A stretch of DNA of 64,000 bases. It comes from Chloroflexota bacterium (GTDB lineage: Bacteria; Chloroflexota; Anaerolineae; Aggregatilineales; Phototrophicaceae). Of the stretch, positions 16,322 to 25,731 are shown piece after piece; positions within the stretch are counted from its first letter, which is position 1, and each line of letters begins with the position of its first letter. The stretch spans positions 1 to 64,000 of the forward strand of contig JAIUNI010000008.1 in NCBI GenBank assembly GCA_020161935.1, written 5' to 3'. The position numbers and the translations under genes were made by a program. Below the pieces are notes generated by a model that was not told the DNA's origin, did not search any database, and was given only the letters and a program-made list of their open reading frames with translations.

Positions 16322-18769
16322 ATGACCAGTTACCCCAATCAACGTCTACCCCTCGCTGTACGCCTCCAACGACAAGCCGCCCAAACATGGCGCACCCTAT
16401 TCGCGCCCGGTGACTGGCTCACCCTCATCATCGCCTTCGTCCTGTTATTCATGCCCGTCATGGCGCTTTCGGCGGCGGGCTGGCCTTTGGAATTGCGGAC
16501 GATTGTACCGGTGACGGCCTTCAGCCTCGGCTTTGGCTTCCTGCTGGCACGCAGCCAGTACAACGAACTGCTGGCGCTGATCCTCAGCGCTGTTTACGGT
16601 GTGGCCTTCATCTTCCTTGCCGCCTCGATCAATGAACCGGGGAATCTGCTCGAAGGCTTTAGCAGCGTCATCACGCGGTTGGTGCAGTGGTCGGTTGCTG
16701 CCGCCACCGGCGGGTTAAATCAAGACGACTTAATTTTCACCATGCTCGTGGGGCTGCTGTTCTGGTTCCTCGGTTACAACATCGCGTGGCATCTATTCCG
16801 TGTTGACCGTATCTGGCGAGTCATCCTGCCGCCGGGGTTAATCCTCGTCACCAACAGCCTGTACTACAGCGGCGAGGCCAACCTCGATATTTACCTCATC
16901 ATCTTCATCTTCCTGTCGCTGATGCTGGTAGCCCGTTCCAACCTCGACGCGCGGGCGTGGGAATGGTACACCAGCGGTATGCGTGTGCCCCGCAGCTTAC
17001 GCCAGCAGTTTCTACGGGTCGGCGCGATGCTGGCACTGATCGCACTGGTGATCGCCGGCGCGATTCAGGTAGACGATGTGCAGGAACGGCTGAACCGCTT
17101 CCGCGAGTTCATGCAGTCCGAACCGCTCACTCAACTCAGCGAACTCTGGAACCGCTTATTCTCCAGTGCCGAAACGCAGGGGCCGACCACCAGCGATTAC
17201 TACGGCGGCGATTCTCTCCAACTCGGCGGGGCGATCAAGCTCGGTGACCAAACCGTATTCGTGGTGCAGGTACCGCAGGGGCGGCGCTACTACTGGCGCT
17301 CGCGCGTGCTGGATATTTACTCAAACGGACGCTGGTCGCCGGGGTCAGATGTACGCCTGACCGTGCCGGAAGCGCCGCTCGAAATCAAATACAACACCGA
17401 CGAATTGAACGCACGGTCGCCCGTACAGCAGCGGTTCATCATGGGGTTAAGTGCCTCACGACTGATCTATACCGCCCCGCAGCCGCACATCGTTGATCTC
17501 TCAACACGCGCCGACCTACTGTATATCATGAATAGTTCCGGCGAACGCGACAGCATGAACATCTCGGTTGTGCGTCCGTTGCAGGTACTCAAGCAGTCGG
17601 ATACCTATACCGTCAGCAGTTTAATGACCGACGCGACCGCCACGCAGCTCCGCGCCGCACCTGCCACCTACGCCGATTGGATGGTTCGGCTGTACCTCGA
17701 AGTGCCGCCCTCCATCAGCGACAACACACGCCAACTGGCGCAGCAAATCGTGGCCGACGCAGGTGCAACCACACCCTATGACCGCGCCCGCGCCATCGAA
17801 AGTTGGCTGCGTACCAACATCGCCTACAACGAAGCTATTCCCCAGCCGCCGACCGACCGCGATCCGGTGGAGTGGGTGCTGTTCGACATCAAAGAAGGCT
17901 ACTGTAACTACTACGCCTCGGCGATGGTGCTGATGCTGCGGACGCTCGGCATTCCCGCACGCATGGCAGCCGGTTTCGCGCAGGGAACGTGGGACGACGC
18001 GCAAGGTGGCTACTTGGTGAAGGAACGCGACGCGCATACGTGGGTTGAGGTGTACTTCCCCGGTTACGGCTGGATCGAGTTCGAGCCAACCGCCGCGCAA
18101 GCACCGTTGAACCGTCAGGACGACACCCCGCAGCCGGACGTGCCCACCCCGACGGCAGTTGCGACCTCGACACCGACCGTTACGCCGTCACCTTCACCGT
18201 CGCCGTCGCCTGATCCGTCTACGCCGCAGCCACAGGTCGCGCCGCAGTTCCCGACGTTCACGCCGACACCATCGCCAACCGCGACACCGGTGATCGTGCC
18301 AACGCAGCCGCCGCCCCTAACACCACAGCAGCCGGGTTTCCTCTCGGTACTGCTCAGTGCATTGGGAATGCTGTTAGTCGGGCTGATCGTCATACTGCTG
18401 CTGGTTAGTGTGGGCGTGTTCATCTACTGGTGGTGGGAGTGGCGTGGGATGCGTGGCCTCAGCCCCATCACGCGGGCGTACGCACGGCTCGAACGTTACA
18501 TCGGCTTGCTCGGCATCCGCTTCGGCAGCCAGCAAACACCCGACGAACGCGGCCAGCAGATTGCCCGACGACTGCCAAAAGCCGAAGCGCCGATCTCGAC
18601 CATCACCGGCCTCTATACGGTCGAACGTTACAGCGGGCAGCGCCCTGCTTCCCCCGCGCAGGCCGAAGTTCAGTCCGATATGGCGGACGAAGCGTGGGTG
18701 GATACGCGCAAGAACATCCTTCAGCGTTACCTGCGCCGCTTCATTCCGTTCCGGCGGCGTGACGACTAA
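16322..18769 (+). CDS. TgpA-like membrane transglutaminase (DUF3488/transglutaminase/DUF4129)
   Basis: 816-residue membrane protein. The N-terminal 230 residues hold about six helices (DUF3488 type). An extracytoplasmic transglutaminase-like core follows with Cys528 (EGYCNYYASAM) and His572 (RDAHTWVEVYF). A Pro/Thr-rich linker (about 610-675) precedes a final helix and a cytoplasmic tail of DUF4129 type. The third catalytic position reads EFEPT, so Glu replaces the usual Asp. Homologues act on envelope proteins or peptides. ATG at 16322 chosen over GTG at 16316. A single-gene unit; the next gene is a secreted LysM hydrolase, which fits cell-envelope work. Confidence 0.92.
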   Translation: MTSYPNQRLPLAVRLQRQAAQTWRTLFAPGDWLTLIIAFVLLFMPVMALSAAGWPLELRTIVPVTAFSLGFGFLLARSQYNELLALILSAVYGVAFIFLAASINEPGNLLEGFSSVITRLVQWSVAAATGGLNQDDLIFTMLVGLLFWFLGYNIAWHLFRVDRIWRVILPPGLILVTNSLYYSGEANLDIYLIIFIFLSLMLVARSNLDARAWEWYTSGMRVPRSLRQQFLRVGAMLALIALVIAGAIQVDDVQERLNRFREFMQSEPLTQLSELWNRLFSSAETQGPTTSDYYGGDSLQLGGAIKLGDQTVFVVQVPQGRRYYWRSRVLDIYSNGRWSPGSDVRLTVPEAPLEIKYNTDELNARSPVQQRFIMGLSASRLIYTAPQPHIVDLSTRADLLYIMNSSGERDSMNISVVRPLQVLKQSDTYTVSSLMTDATATQLRAAPATYADWMVRLYLEVPPSISDNTRQLAQQIVADAGATTPYDRARAIESWLRTNIAYNEAIPQPPTDRDPVEWVLFDIKEGYCNYYASAMVLMLRTLGIPARMAAGFAQGTWDDAQGGYLVKERDAHTWVEVYFPGYGWIEFEPTAAQAPLNRQDDTPQPDVPTPTAVATSTPTVTPSPSPSPSPDPSTPQPQVAPQFPTFTPTPSPTATPVIVPTQPPPLTPQQPGFLSVLLSALGMLLVGLIVILLLVSVGVFIYWWWEWRGMRGLSPITRAYARLERYIGLLGIRFGSQQTPDERGQQIARRLPKAEAPISTITGLYTVERYSGQRPASPAQAEVQSDMADEAWVDTRKNILQRYLRRFIPFRRRDD

Positions 18770-18789
18770 CTCGAACAACTCATTAATAA

Positions 18790-18811
18790 GGGCGTACAAT
18801 CGTGTGCGCCC
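18790..18811 (+). terminator. Hairpin after the transglutaminase gene
   Basis: GGGCGTAC / GTGCGCCC stem (one G-T pair) 20 bases after the stop. No T-run follows, so termination is only probable. Confidence 0.45.
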
Positions 18812-18849
18812 ATATACAGCACACCTTATTGATTGAGCAGAGAAACACG

Positions 18850-18985
18850 CATCCGCCGGAATCTAAGAACCGCATAGTTACCCATGCGGCCCTTAGCAGA
18901 AGGAGGTACTTCGGAATATAGCTGTTGGAGTCAGTAAGTGGTGTTCTTGCTGAGATAGTTACAGTATAGCGTGTACTGACTGGGC
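18850..18985. other. Possible structured RNA or leader; no gene seen in the gap 18812-19329
   Basis: The roughly 520-base gap contains two nested hairpins. One is CTAAG-AA-CCGCAT / ATGCGG-CC-CTTAG (18863-18896); the other pairs AGTCAGTA (18929-18936) with TACTGACT (18974-18981). I do not recognise a known riboswitch or 6S consensus. A minus-strand reading frame of 81 codons at 18959-19204 has no recognisable family. The last 60 bases carry the ribosome-binding site (AAAGGAG) of the LysM gene. Confidence 0.3.
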
Positions 18986-19329
18986 TTCATGCCACGAAAT
19001 ATCCAAAAAAGTCACCAATTTTACTAGCAATGGTGTACAGGCCGTTGATAGTCTCTCAACCTTCCGAGCGTAAGCATCCCCCATGTTCATCATCCTGCAC
19101 AAGCGTTGTGGGGTAGCCAATTGGAAGGTCGGCTGAATGCAGTAGCGGTTTCCGTTCCCAATTGTCTTAAATGAACATTTTGTAATATTCAAGTAACAGC
19201 GCATAACAGGATTTAATGTCAGAATGGTTTAGGGGGATATTCGCCAGCGGATTTTCAAGGCTCATGTTAGAATATTCTCGCATTTAATAAACATTGCTTT
19301 AATCAAGCACAGAGACTAAAGGAGCCGTT

Positions 19330-20784
19330 ATGCGTCGCAAAGTCGTAATTGTGGCCCTGCTAGCGTTGGTCTTTACCATCTCTAGCAGTGTGTTCGCACA
19401 ACCCAATCCGGGCGAAACCGCCCATGTGGTGCAGCGGGGCGAAAACTTATTTCGGATTTCGCTCAAATATGGCGTGACGATGGCATCTATCGCCCAGCGT
19501 AACGGCATCACCAACTATAATTTAATTTTTAGTGGTCAAACGTTATATATCCCTGCCGGTGGTGTCGTCGTTCCGACCAGCACCCCACGCCCCGGCACGA
19601 CTGCCGTTCCCGCAACCCAAGTTCCCTCGACCGGAACCTACACCGTCAAGCGTGGTGATACGCTCGGCAGCATCGCCCGCCAGTTCGGCACGACCATTCA
19701 GGCGCTGGCGACCTTGAACAAGATCAGCAACCCGAACCTGATTTACGCAGGTCAGGTCTTGCAAGTCTCCGGCACAGCTCCTGTTCCGCAGCCGACTGCT
19801 GCCCCCGGCGCAACTGCGGTTCCTCCGGGAAGCACACCAAGCGTTCCAGTCGCGGGTGGATTTGAACTCGGCGGTCACGTCTTCAGCTTCTCCTACCCCG
19901 CCCAGATGCGCGGCGCGGGTATGACGTGGGCAAAGACTCAAATCCGTTGGGACGGCAGCGCCCCGCCAAGCGTTGCCCAGAGCGCGATTGATGCGGCACG
20001 CAGCAAGGGCTTCAAGATTCTACTGAGCATTGTCGGCAGCCCCAGCCAAGCCAACCAGAGCGCCTACATTCAGCGCTTTGCCAGCTTCCTCGGTGGTATC
20101 GCCGCCCTGAACCCGGATGGTATCGAAGTCTGGAACGAGCCGAACATCGAACGTGAATGGCCTGCTGGCTCGATCAGCGGTTCCAGCTACACCCAGATGC
20201 TCTCGGCAGCCTACTCGGCGATCAAGAGCGCCAACCCGAACGTGCTGGTCATCAGCGGTGCGCCTGCCCCGACCGGCTTCTTCGGTGGGCGCTGCGCGAA
20301 CGGCGGCTGCGATGATGACATCTTCTTGCGCCAGATGGCACAGGCCGGTGCGGCGAACTCGATGGACTGCGTGGGTATCCACTATAACGAAGGTATCCTC
20401 TCGCCCAGCCGTACCAGCGGCGACCCGCGCGGCAACTCCGGTCACTACACCCGCTACTATCAGGGGATGGTGAACCTATACACCAGCATCTTCCCCGGCA
20501 AGCCGCTGTGCTTCACCGAAATCGGCTACCTCTCACCGGAAGGTCTTGGCCCGCTGCCGAATGGCTTTAGCTGGGCAGCCAACGTGACCGCGCAGGATCA
20601 GGCCGTTTGGTTGGCCGAAGCCGTGACCCTCGCGAAGAACAGCCGCCGCGTGCGCTTGTTCATCGTGTGGAACGTCGACTCGACCACCTACGCCGCTGAC
20701 CCACAGGCCGGTTATGCCCTCATCCGCCCGAACAACACCTGCAACGCTTGCGTCACCTTAGGCGCGGCGATGGGTGTGAAGTAA
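19330..20784 (+). CDS. Secreted LysM protein with clan-A-like glycoside hydrolase domain
   Basis: 484 residues: signal peptide (1-23), LysM repeat 1 (about 31-75, HVVQRGENLFRISLKYG), Pro/Thr linker, LysM repeat 2 (about 102-146, YTVKRGDTLGSIARQFG), another linker, then a catalytic domain (about 172-480). That domain shows the clan GH-A pair: Glu270 in VWNEPN as acid/base and Glu397 in CFTEIGYLS as nucleophile. LysM binds peptidoglycan or chitin-like sugars, so the enzyme is probably wall-anchored and cleaves a glycan. ATG with AAAGGAG. The polysaccharide substrate is unknown. A double-hairpin terminator follows. Confidence 0.9.
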   Translation: MRRKVVIVALLALVFTISSSVFAQPNPGETAHVVQRGENLFRISLKYGVTMASIAQRNGITNYNLIFSGQTLYIPAGGVVVPTSTPRPGTTAVPATQVPSTGTYTVKRGDTLGSIARQFGTTIQALATLNKISNPNLIYAGQVLQVSGTAPVPQPTAAPGATAVPPGSTPSVPVAGGFELGGHVFSFSYPAQMRGAGMTWAKTQIRWDGSAPPSVAQSAIDAARSKGFKILLSIVGSPSQANQSAYIQRFASFLGGIAALNPDGIEVWNEPNIEREWPAGSISGSSYTQMLSAAYSAIKSANPNVLVISGAPAPTGFFGGRCANGGCDDDIFLRQMAQAGAANSMDCVGIHYNEGILSPSRTSGDPRGNSGHYTRYYQGMVNLYTSIFPGKPLCFTEIGYLSPEGLGPLPNGFSWAANVTAQDQAVWLAEAVTLAKNSRRVRLFIVWNVDSTTYAADPQAGYALIRPNNTCNACVTLGAAMGVK

Positions 20785-20799
20785 CCCCGCAATCAAAAA

Positions 20800-20863
20800 G
20801 GCGCACCGCTAAAAGTGCGCCTCAAGAAGATAAAATAGGGACATGCAATCATGTCCCTATTTT
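20800..20863. terminator. Double-hairpin terminator repeat, copy 1
   Basis: Hairpin 1: GGCGCAC (20800-20806) with GTGCGCC (20815-20821). Hairpin 2: a perfect 14-bp stem AAAATAGGGACATG (20832-20845) with CATGTCCCTATTTT (20850-20863), usable in both directions. Related copies lie at 22070 and 23309. Confidence 0.8.
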
Positions 20864-20965
20864 ATTGGTCTAATAGTTGTCCATTGCGCTGCACTGTGCT
20901 CAATTCTGAGGATAATAGAGTAAAAGCATCATCAATTACATTGATATTTTTTCAAAGGATTTACC

Positions 20966-22042
20966 ATGATTCGTATTGCGATGTTGAGTTTCTGGCACGT
21001 ACATGGCAAAGATTATGCGCGGGCAGCCGAAGAACACCCCGATACCGAAATTGTCGCCATCTGGGACGAAGTACCCGAACGGGGTCGTGCCGAAGCCGCC
21101 AAACGCGACGTTCCTTTTTTTGAGAATCTTGATGAACTTCTCGCACAACCCAATGTCGACGCAGTCGTGGTCGATGCACCAACCTCGATGCACCGTGACG
21201 TGATGGTCAAGGCAGCACGCACGGGCAAGCATATCTTCACCGAAAAAGTTATCGCGGCAACGCAGCGAGAAGCCGAGGAAATCGTTCGGGAAGCGCAGCA
21301 CGCCGGGATCAAGTTGGTCGTCTCGATGCGCCGTCTACCGCACGCCTCGACCCGCGCGATTAAGAGCATCATCGATCAGGGCTTGCTGGGTGACCTAACC
21401 TTAGTCAGCGTTCGGGATGCCCACAGCGCAACCTTGCCGACCCCCGATAATCCGCGTGGTTTCCTCAGCGACTCCTTCCTTGATCCGAAACTGGCTCAGG
21501 GCGGCGTACTGATTGATATGTGTCACTCGGTCTATCTGACACGCTATTTTCTCGGTCGACCGGAGAGCGTCAGCGCGACCTTCGGTTATCTCAGTGGTCG
21601 TCAGATAGAAGATAGCGCGGTCGTAACGGTTCGCGCGGCAAATAACAGCATGGGCATTATTCAAGCATCCTACGCCGTCCGTGCCGCACCATTTTCCATC
21701 GAAGTGCATGGCACCGAAGGATCGCTCCTTTACAGCGAAATCGGCATCGGAGAATTGATCGCCCGGCGCAACAGGCATATCGAAACCGAGACGGCCAATT
21801 CACCGGATGGCAAACTGCGCTTGTTCAGTACGAAAAACGGGAGCAGCGATTGGCTGGTGCAAGCGGTCACCGATGCCGCACCCGATGCCTTCGACCAGTG
21901 GGTCAGCCACATTCAGCAGGGTACGACAGCCGACGAGAACCTCGCCATTGGCCTTGACCTCTCGGCACTAATTGAGGCAGCCTATCACTCGGCATCAACC
22001 GGGCAGTCAGTTACGCTCGATAGTCTGGAACACGCTTCTTAG
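20966..22042 (+). CDS. Gfo/Idh/MocA-family oxidoreductase
   Basis: 358 residues, Rossmann N-terminus (IAMLSFWHVHGKDYA, atypical glycine motif), cofactor motif FTEKV (EKV where most members have EKP), and GGVLIDMCHSVYLTRYFLG as the C-terminal domain motif. ATG after AAAGGA. The third family member in the window, and quite divergent from the pair at 12608-14731. Monocistronic between two terminator repeats. Substrate unknown, presumably a sugar derivative. Confidence 0.9.
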   Translation: MIRIAMLSFWHVHGKDYARAAEEHPDTEIVAIWDEVPERGRAEAAKRDVPFFENLDELLAQPNVDAVVVDAPTSMHRDVMVKAARTGKHIFTEKVIAATQREAEEIVREAQHAGIKLVVSMRRLPHASTRAIKSIIDQGLLGDLTLVSVRDAHSATLPTPDNPRGFLSDSFLDPKLAQGGVLIDMCHSVYLTRYFLGRPESVSATFGYLSGRQIEDSAVVTVRAANNSMGIIQASYAVRAAPFSIEVHGTEGSLLYSEIGIGELIARRNRHIETETANSPDGKLRLFSTKNGSSDWLVQAVTDAAPDAFDQWVSHIQQGTTADENLAIGLDLSALIEAAYHSASTGQSVTLDSLEHAS

Positions 22043-22069
22043 AAAGTAAGTGTTTCAGTCAAGCAATGA

Positions 22070-22097
22070 AATAGGGACTCCTCAGCGTGTCCCTATT
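22070..22097. terminator. Hairpin terminator repeat, copy 2
   Basis: AATAGGGAC (22070-22078) with GTCCCTATT (22089-22097) between two convergent genes. The outer stem and the following ATTGGTCT match copy 1. It ends the Gfo/Idh gene and the aldo/keto reductase. Confidence 0.75.
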
Positions 22098-22104
22098 GAT
22101 TGGT

Positions 22105-23064
22105 CTACGACGGCACAGGCGCTGCCACATCGAGCAAACCCGCTTCGTGCAGCCGGTTCCACAACGCGGCGGGGATGCTCTGTTGAAGTGCATCCAAACA
22201 CGCTTGAACTTCACCTGCCGCTTGAAAACCCACCAGAATCGCGTTCACCGCCGGATGCGCGAGTGGCAGTTGCGTCGCGGCGGTATGAAGGGATACACCA
22301 AATTCCCCGCAAATAGCCTCGATGGCTTTGACCCGTGTGACAATTTCCGGTGGCACGGGCTTATAGTTATAGGTTGCTCCCGTTGAAGTCGCACCTTTCG
22401 CCAACAGGCCGCTGTTATAAATACCTGCCGCAAAAATCGCGATGCCTTTTTGGTGACACAGATCAAAGAATGCGCGTGCGCCCTGCTCCAACAGGGTATA
22501 GCGGCCTGCGATCAAGAAGCAGTCGAAATCGGCATGTTGGGCAAACCGCATCGGAACCTGCCACTGGTTCATACCGGCTCCAATCGCCTTAATAACCCCT
22601 TGCGCCCGCAATTCAGCCAGTGCCGGAAAGGTCTCATTCAGCACTTGGTCTGCGTCATTATCCGCGTCATCCACATGCAGGATGTCAACCGCGTCGACCT
22701 GTAACCGTTTAAGGCTGCCTTCAAGACTGCGAAGAACACCATCGCGGCTGTAGTCACGCTGTACGGTTTCCCCACTAATTTCGACACCCACTTTGGTGGC
22801 AACAACAACCTGCTCGCGGGGGATTTGCCGCAGGAACGCGCCCGTACGCGCTTCTGCCAACCCTTTACCATACATGGGTGCTGAGTCGAAAAACCGGATA
22901 CCGTTATCGAAAGCATATTGAAGCGCTAGCAATGCTTGGTTTTCGGCAATCGGTTCACCGTCGCCCCAACCGGGCGGCATACCCAACGGCGATGTGCCAA
23001 AACCAACGCGCGGCACTTGTAGAGTTGTCCGTCCAACTGCTTGTGTAGGCAGCAAAGTCGCCAT
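22105..23064 (-). CDS. Aldo/keto reductase (aldose/pyridoxal dehydrogenase-like)
   Basis: 319-residue member of the aldo/keto reductase superfamily, closest in style to D-threo-aldose 1-dehydrogenase/pyridoxal 4-dehydrogenase proteins (VGFGTSPLG, long GIRFFDSAPMYGKGLAE). Tetrad: Asp60, Tyr65, Lys91, His130 (DILHVDDAD). The C-terminus lacks the usual NADPH clamp of the reductases. Convergent with the Gfo/Idh gene at 20966; together they may oxidise sugars, but this is inference. Unlike the reductase at 2807 it has no strong ribosome-binding site. Confidence 0.9.
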   Translation of the reverse strand: MATLLPTQAVGRTTLQVPRVGFGTSPLGMPPGWGDGEPIAENQALLALQYAFDNGIRFFDSAPMYGKGLAEARTGAFLRQIPREQVVVATKVGVEISGETVQRDYSRDGVLRSLEGSLKRLQVDAVDILHVDDADNDADQVLNETFPALAELRAQGVIKAIGAGMNQWQVPMRFAQHADFDCFLIAGRYTLLEQGARAFFDLCHQKGIAIFAAGIYNSGLLAKGATSTGATYNYKPVPPEIVTRVKAIEAICGEFGVSLHTAATQLPLAHPAVNAILVGFQAAGEVQACLDALQQSIPAALWNRLHEAGLLDVAAPVPS

Positions 23065-23308
23065 CGTAGATGCTCCCTCAGTTCCAAAAAATAAATCGGC
23101 AAAGGCAAATATCCGCCTAATTCTTGCGCTAAAAACGCCAGTGGGTGTTAATCAGCAGGTTTTTCGTCTTGCCTTCGTCAGCAGCAATTGATTCCTGTTG
23201 CACTTCGCTATTAAAGATCATGTTTCATGACCCGTATTTTTGCAAACCTATTTTGTGCCGAGCCTCACAGTAGTACAGCAGATGTCTACCCGACCGGGAA
23301 GAATCAAA

Positions 23309-23377
23309 AAGGCGCACCGTTAAAAGTGCGCCTCAGAAAGATGGAGTAGGGGCACGCGATCATGTCCCTATTCTACT
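23309..23377. terminator. Double-hairpin terminator repeat, copy 3
   Basis: GGCGCAC (23311-23317) with GTGCGCC (23326-23332), then a degenerate second hairpin ending in CATGTCCCTATTCTAC. It follows the ABC permease gene on the minus strand. Alignment with copy 1 extends over about 70 bases. The rest of the 23065-23381 gap shows only the upstream region of the aldo/keto reductase. Confidence 0.7.
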
Positions 23378-23381
23378 TGGG

Positions 23382-24131
23382 CTAGCTGTTCGCCGTACGG
23401 AACATGCGCGAAGCCCACACGGTAAAAATCGCCACCATCACGATCATCAGCCCGAACGCAGGAACAATCGATGGGTCGCCCATCCGCCCGTCAAACAGGG
23501 CGCGTGTCGCATCCACGACATGACTAAACGGATTGATGCTGGCAATCGTTTTGATCAAGGTTGGTGCGAATGTCAGCGGAATGAGAATGCCCGACAGCAG
23601 CAGAATCGGCTGCGTCAGGAAGTTGAAAGTCGCCGCGATGCCGCCCTCATCACGGATGACCAATGCCACGCCATAAGACATCGCCGCCATGCCCATGCCA
23701 ATCAGCGAGATCAGCACAAACGCCACTACGATACCGCTGATGTCGATCCGCAGCCCCATCGCGAACGCCACGATTTGCAGCAGCGTCACCTGCACCAGCA
23801 GCAGCAGAACATCCACCAGCACCGGGCCGAGCAGCAGCGCCATCCGGCTGACAGGCGTAACACGCAGCCGTTCGACCACACCGGCTCGCAGATCATCAAT
23901 CAATTTGAAACCCGCGAATGCTGGCCCCAGCATCGCCATCATCGTCAGCAAGCCGGGCGTGAAGGTTTGCAGCGCCTTGCCACCGGGGATCATGCTGTCC
24001 AGCAGCGGTGCGTACAGCAGCATATACAGCAGCGGTTGGAATAAACCGATAATCAGCCAAACACTGTTTCGCAGCGAAACTTGCAAGCTGCGCCCGAACA
24101 CGAGGCGCGTATCACGAATGAGTTTAAACAT
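23382..24131 (-). CDS. ABC-2 type exporter permease
   Basis: 249-residue membrane protein with about six helices, of the ABC-2 (DrrB/NodJ-like) permease family. It partners the ATPase encoded just upstream (24306-25286). Features: an amphipathic N-terminus (FGRSLQVSLRNSVWLIIGLFQPL), a central polytopic region and the conserved SINPFSHVVDATRALFDG near the C-terminus, which is typical of ABC-2 permeases. AAGGAG precedes the ATG. It probably exports a hydrophobic compound or lipid-like substrate. The 174-base gap from the ATPase gene contains hairpins. Confidence 0.92.
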   Translation of the reverse strand: MFKLIRDTRLVFGRSLQVSLRNSVWLIIGLFQPLLYMLLYAPLLDSMIPGGKALQTFTPGLLTMMAMLGPAFAGFKLIDDLRAGVVERLRVTPVSRMALLLGPVLVDVLLLLVQVTLLQIVAFAMGLRIDISGIVVAFVLISLIGMGMAAMSYGVALVIRDEGGIAATFNFLTQPILLLSGILIPLTFAPTLIKTIASINPFSHVVDATRALFDGRMGDPSIVPAFGLMIVMVAIFTVWASRMFRTANS

Positions 24132-24174
24132 GAGCTTCTAATCTCCTTAGGGTTCTAGTCATTGGTTGTAACGT

Positions 24175-24299
24175 CTTAAAAGCCCTGCTTTTAAGCAGTG
24201 CTGCTCGTAAACAAGACTTAATGCCTTGTTTCCCCTCGCCCTGAGGGCTGACGGTAGAGTGAGCCTGCGAACGTACCGTCGTGGGGTCGGGGGTGAGGG
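24175..24299. repeat. Intercistronic hairpins of the ABC operon
   Basis: A perfect hairpin CTTAAAAGC/GCTTTTAAG (24175-24195), then CCCTCGCCCTGAGG...GGGGGTGAGGG (24232-24299), a dispersed repeat also at 25814-25851 and 25974-26009. It may tune permease expression relative to the ATPase. Confidence 0.6.
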
Positions 24300-24305
24300 T
24301 ATATC

Positions 24306-25286
24306 TTAATTCGCGCTGGTTTCGCGCAGGCTGCGTCCGGTTTGGCGCAGGAAAACATCGTCAAGCGTCGGGCGGGCAAGCGAGACTTTGTTGACCTTCA
24401 ACCCTTCCCCGTCCATCAGCCGCAGGATTGCCGGCAGCGTTTCTTCGCCGCGCTCCACATACAGTTGGAACGCATCCGTGCCGTCATGGATTTCGCGCAC
24501 ATAAGATTGTCCACGCAGCACGCTAAAGGCATGTTCTTTCTCGCCATTTTGGGCGACCACACCCAGCGTCACTACATCACCCGCGATCTGCTGTTTCAGC
24601 GTGTTCGGTGTCCCTTCGGCAACAATCGTGCCGCCGTCCATAATCGCCAAACGGTCAGCCAGCACGTCCGCTTCATCAAGGTAATGAGTCGTCAGGAAAA
24701 CAGTCGTGCCGCTTTCGCGCAGCTTCCGCACTTCTTCCCACAGGTGGGCGCGGCTCTGCGGATCAAGACCAGTCGTCGGCTCATCCAAAAACAGCAAATC
24801 GGGATTATTCACCATCCCCAATGCCAGATCAAGCCGCCGCTTTTGCCCACCCGAATACGTTTTCGCCAACCGCTTCGCAAAACTGTCCAGTTGCAGCGCG
24901 ACGATCAGTTCTTCCGTACGCTTTTTCGCGCTCTGCTTATCCATCCCGTAAAGCTGGGCTTGCAGCATCAAGTTTTCGACCGCGCTGGAATGGGTATCCG
25001 CCCCGCCCGCTTGGCTGACGTAACCAATCTTCTCGCGTATCTTGTCCGCTTGGCTGTGCAGATCATAACCAACCACTTTGGCATCGCCGCTGGTCGGTTG
25101 CAGCAGTGTGGAAAGCATCCGCAGCGTCGTGGTCTTACCCGCGCCGTTCGGGCCGAGGAAGCCGAAAATCTCGCCTTTCTCGACGTTCATGCTTACGCCC
25201 TTCACAGCCTCGACCAACTGCCTCTTACCCTTGTCCTCACGGCTTTTAAAACGCTTACGCAAATCGTGTGTCTCGATGATATTCAT
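24306..25286 (-). CDS. ABC exporter ATP-binding protein (DrrA-like)
   Basis: 326 residues. Walker A GPNGAGKTT, Q-loop in YVSQAGG, signature SGGQKRRLDLALG, Walker B LLFLDEPTTGLD and switch His in LTTHYLDEAD, all in order. A C-terminal extension of about 90 residues is typical of DrrA-type daunorubicin/antibiotic exporter ATPases. Strong GAGGGG ribosome-binding site. First gene of a two-gene operon with the permease at 23382. Substrate unknown. Confidence 0.94.
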   Translation of the reverse strand: MNIIETHDLRKRFKSREDKGKRQLVEAVKGVSMNVEKGEIFGFLGPNGAGKTTTLRMLSTLLQPTSGDAKVVGYDLHSQADKIREKIGYVSQAGGADTHSSAVENLMLQAQLYGMDKQSAKKRTEELIVALQLDSFAKRLAKTYSGGQKRRLDLALGMVNNPDLLFLDEPTTGLDPQSRAHLWEEVRKLRESGTTVFLTTHYLDEADVLADRLAIMDGGTIVAEGTPNTLKQQIAGDVVTLGVVAQNGEKEHAFSVLRGQSYVREIHDGTDAFQLYVERGEETLPAILRLMDGEGLKVNKVSLARPTLDDVFLRQTGRSLRETSAN

Positions 25287-25731
25287 ATCCGTTCCCCTCT
25301 TATCTTGGACGTTCTAGAGCTTCTAACGCGCTTGAATATGGGAATGTTCAATATTCTCTTGAAGGCCATCTATACATCAGGATAAACGGGGTTTAGGACA
25401 GCTTCCGCCCTAAATATATTCGAGGGAAAATACGCTTTCGGTAGCGGGTATCCGGTACGTAACGCAGCACCGTTTAAGGAATCACAGAATCACGGTGTAG
25501 GGATGCAACAGGAGCGTATTTAAAAGGCTCAAATAGTGTTTGGTGTAGGGGCGTAGCGTGCTACATCCGCGCCACCGACCATAAATCTCGACTTTTCGTA
25601 GGGACAAGATACATCTCGTCCGCGCCACCAACAAAACCTATTTTTTCTCGTATCGGTAAGATTTTTCTAACCGATTGTTTGAAAACCCAAACCATCTGAA
25701 TAGAATTCTTGTGCTATAATTTCTATTGTAT
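25287..25731. other. Non-coding gap with short dispersed repeats
   Basis: No gene seen. Two related repeats lie at 25543-25577 and 25597-25628 (TGTAGGGGCG... and CGTAGGGACA..., both ending CCGCGCCACC). A lone TATAAT is at 25715-25720. The first 100 bases hold the ABC ATPase upstream region. Confidence 0.6.

Noticed and set aside
18959..19204. 81-codon minus-strand reading frame as a transposase remnant
   Set aside because: No recognisable motif, no inverted repeats and no partner fragments.
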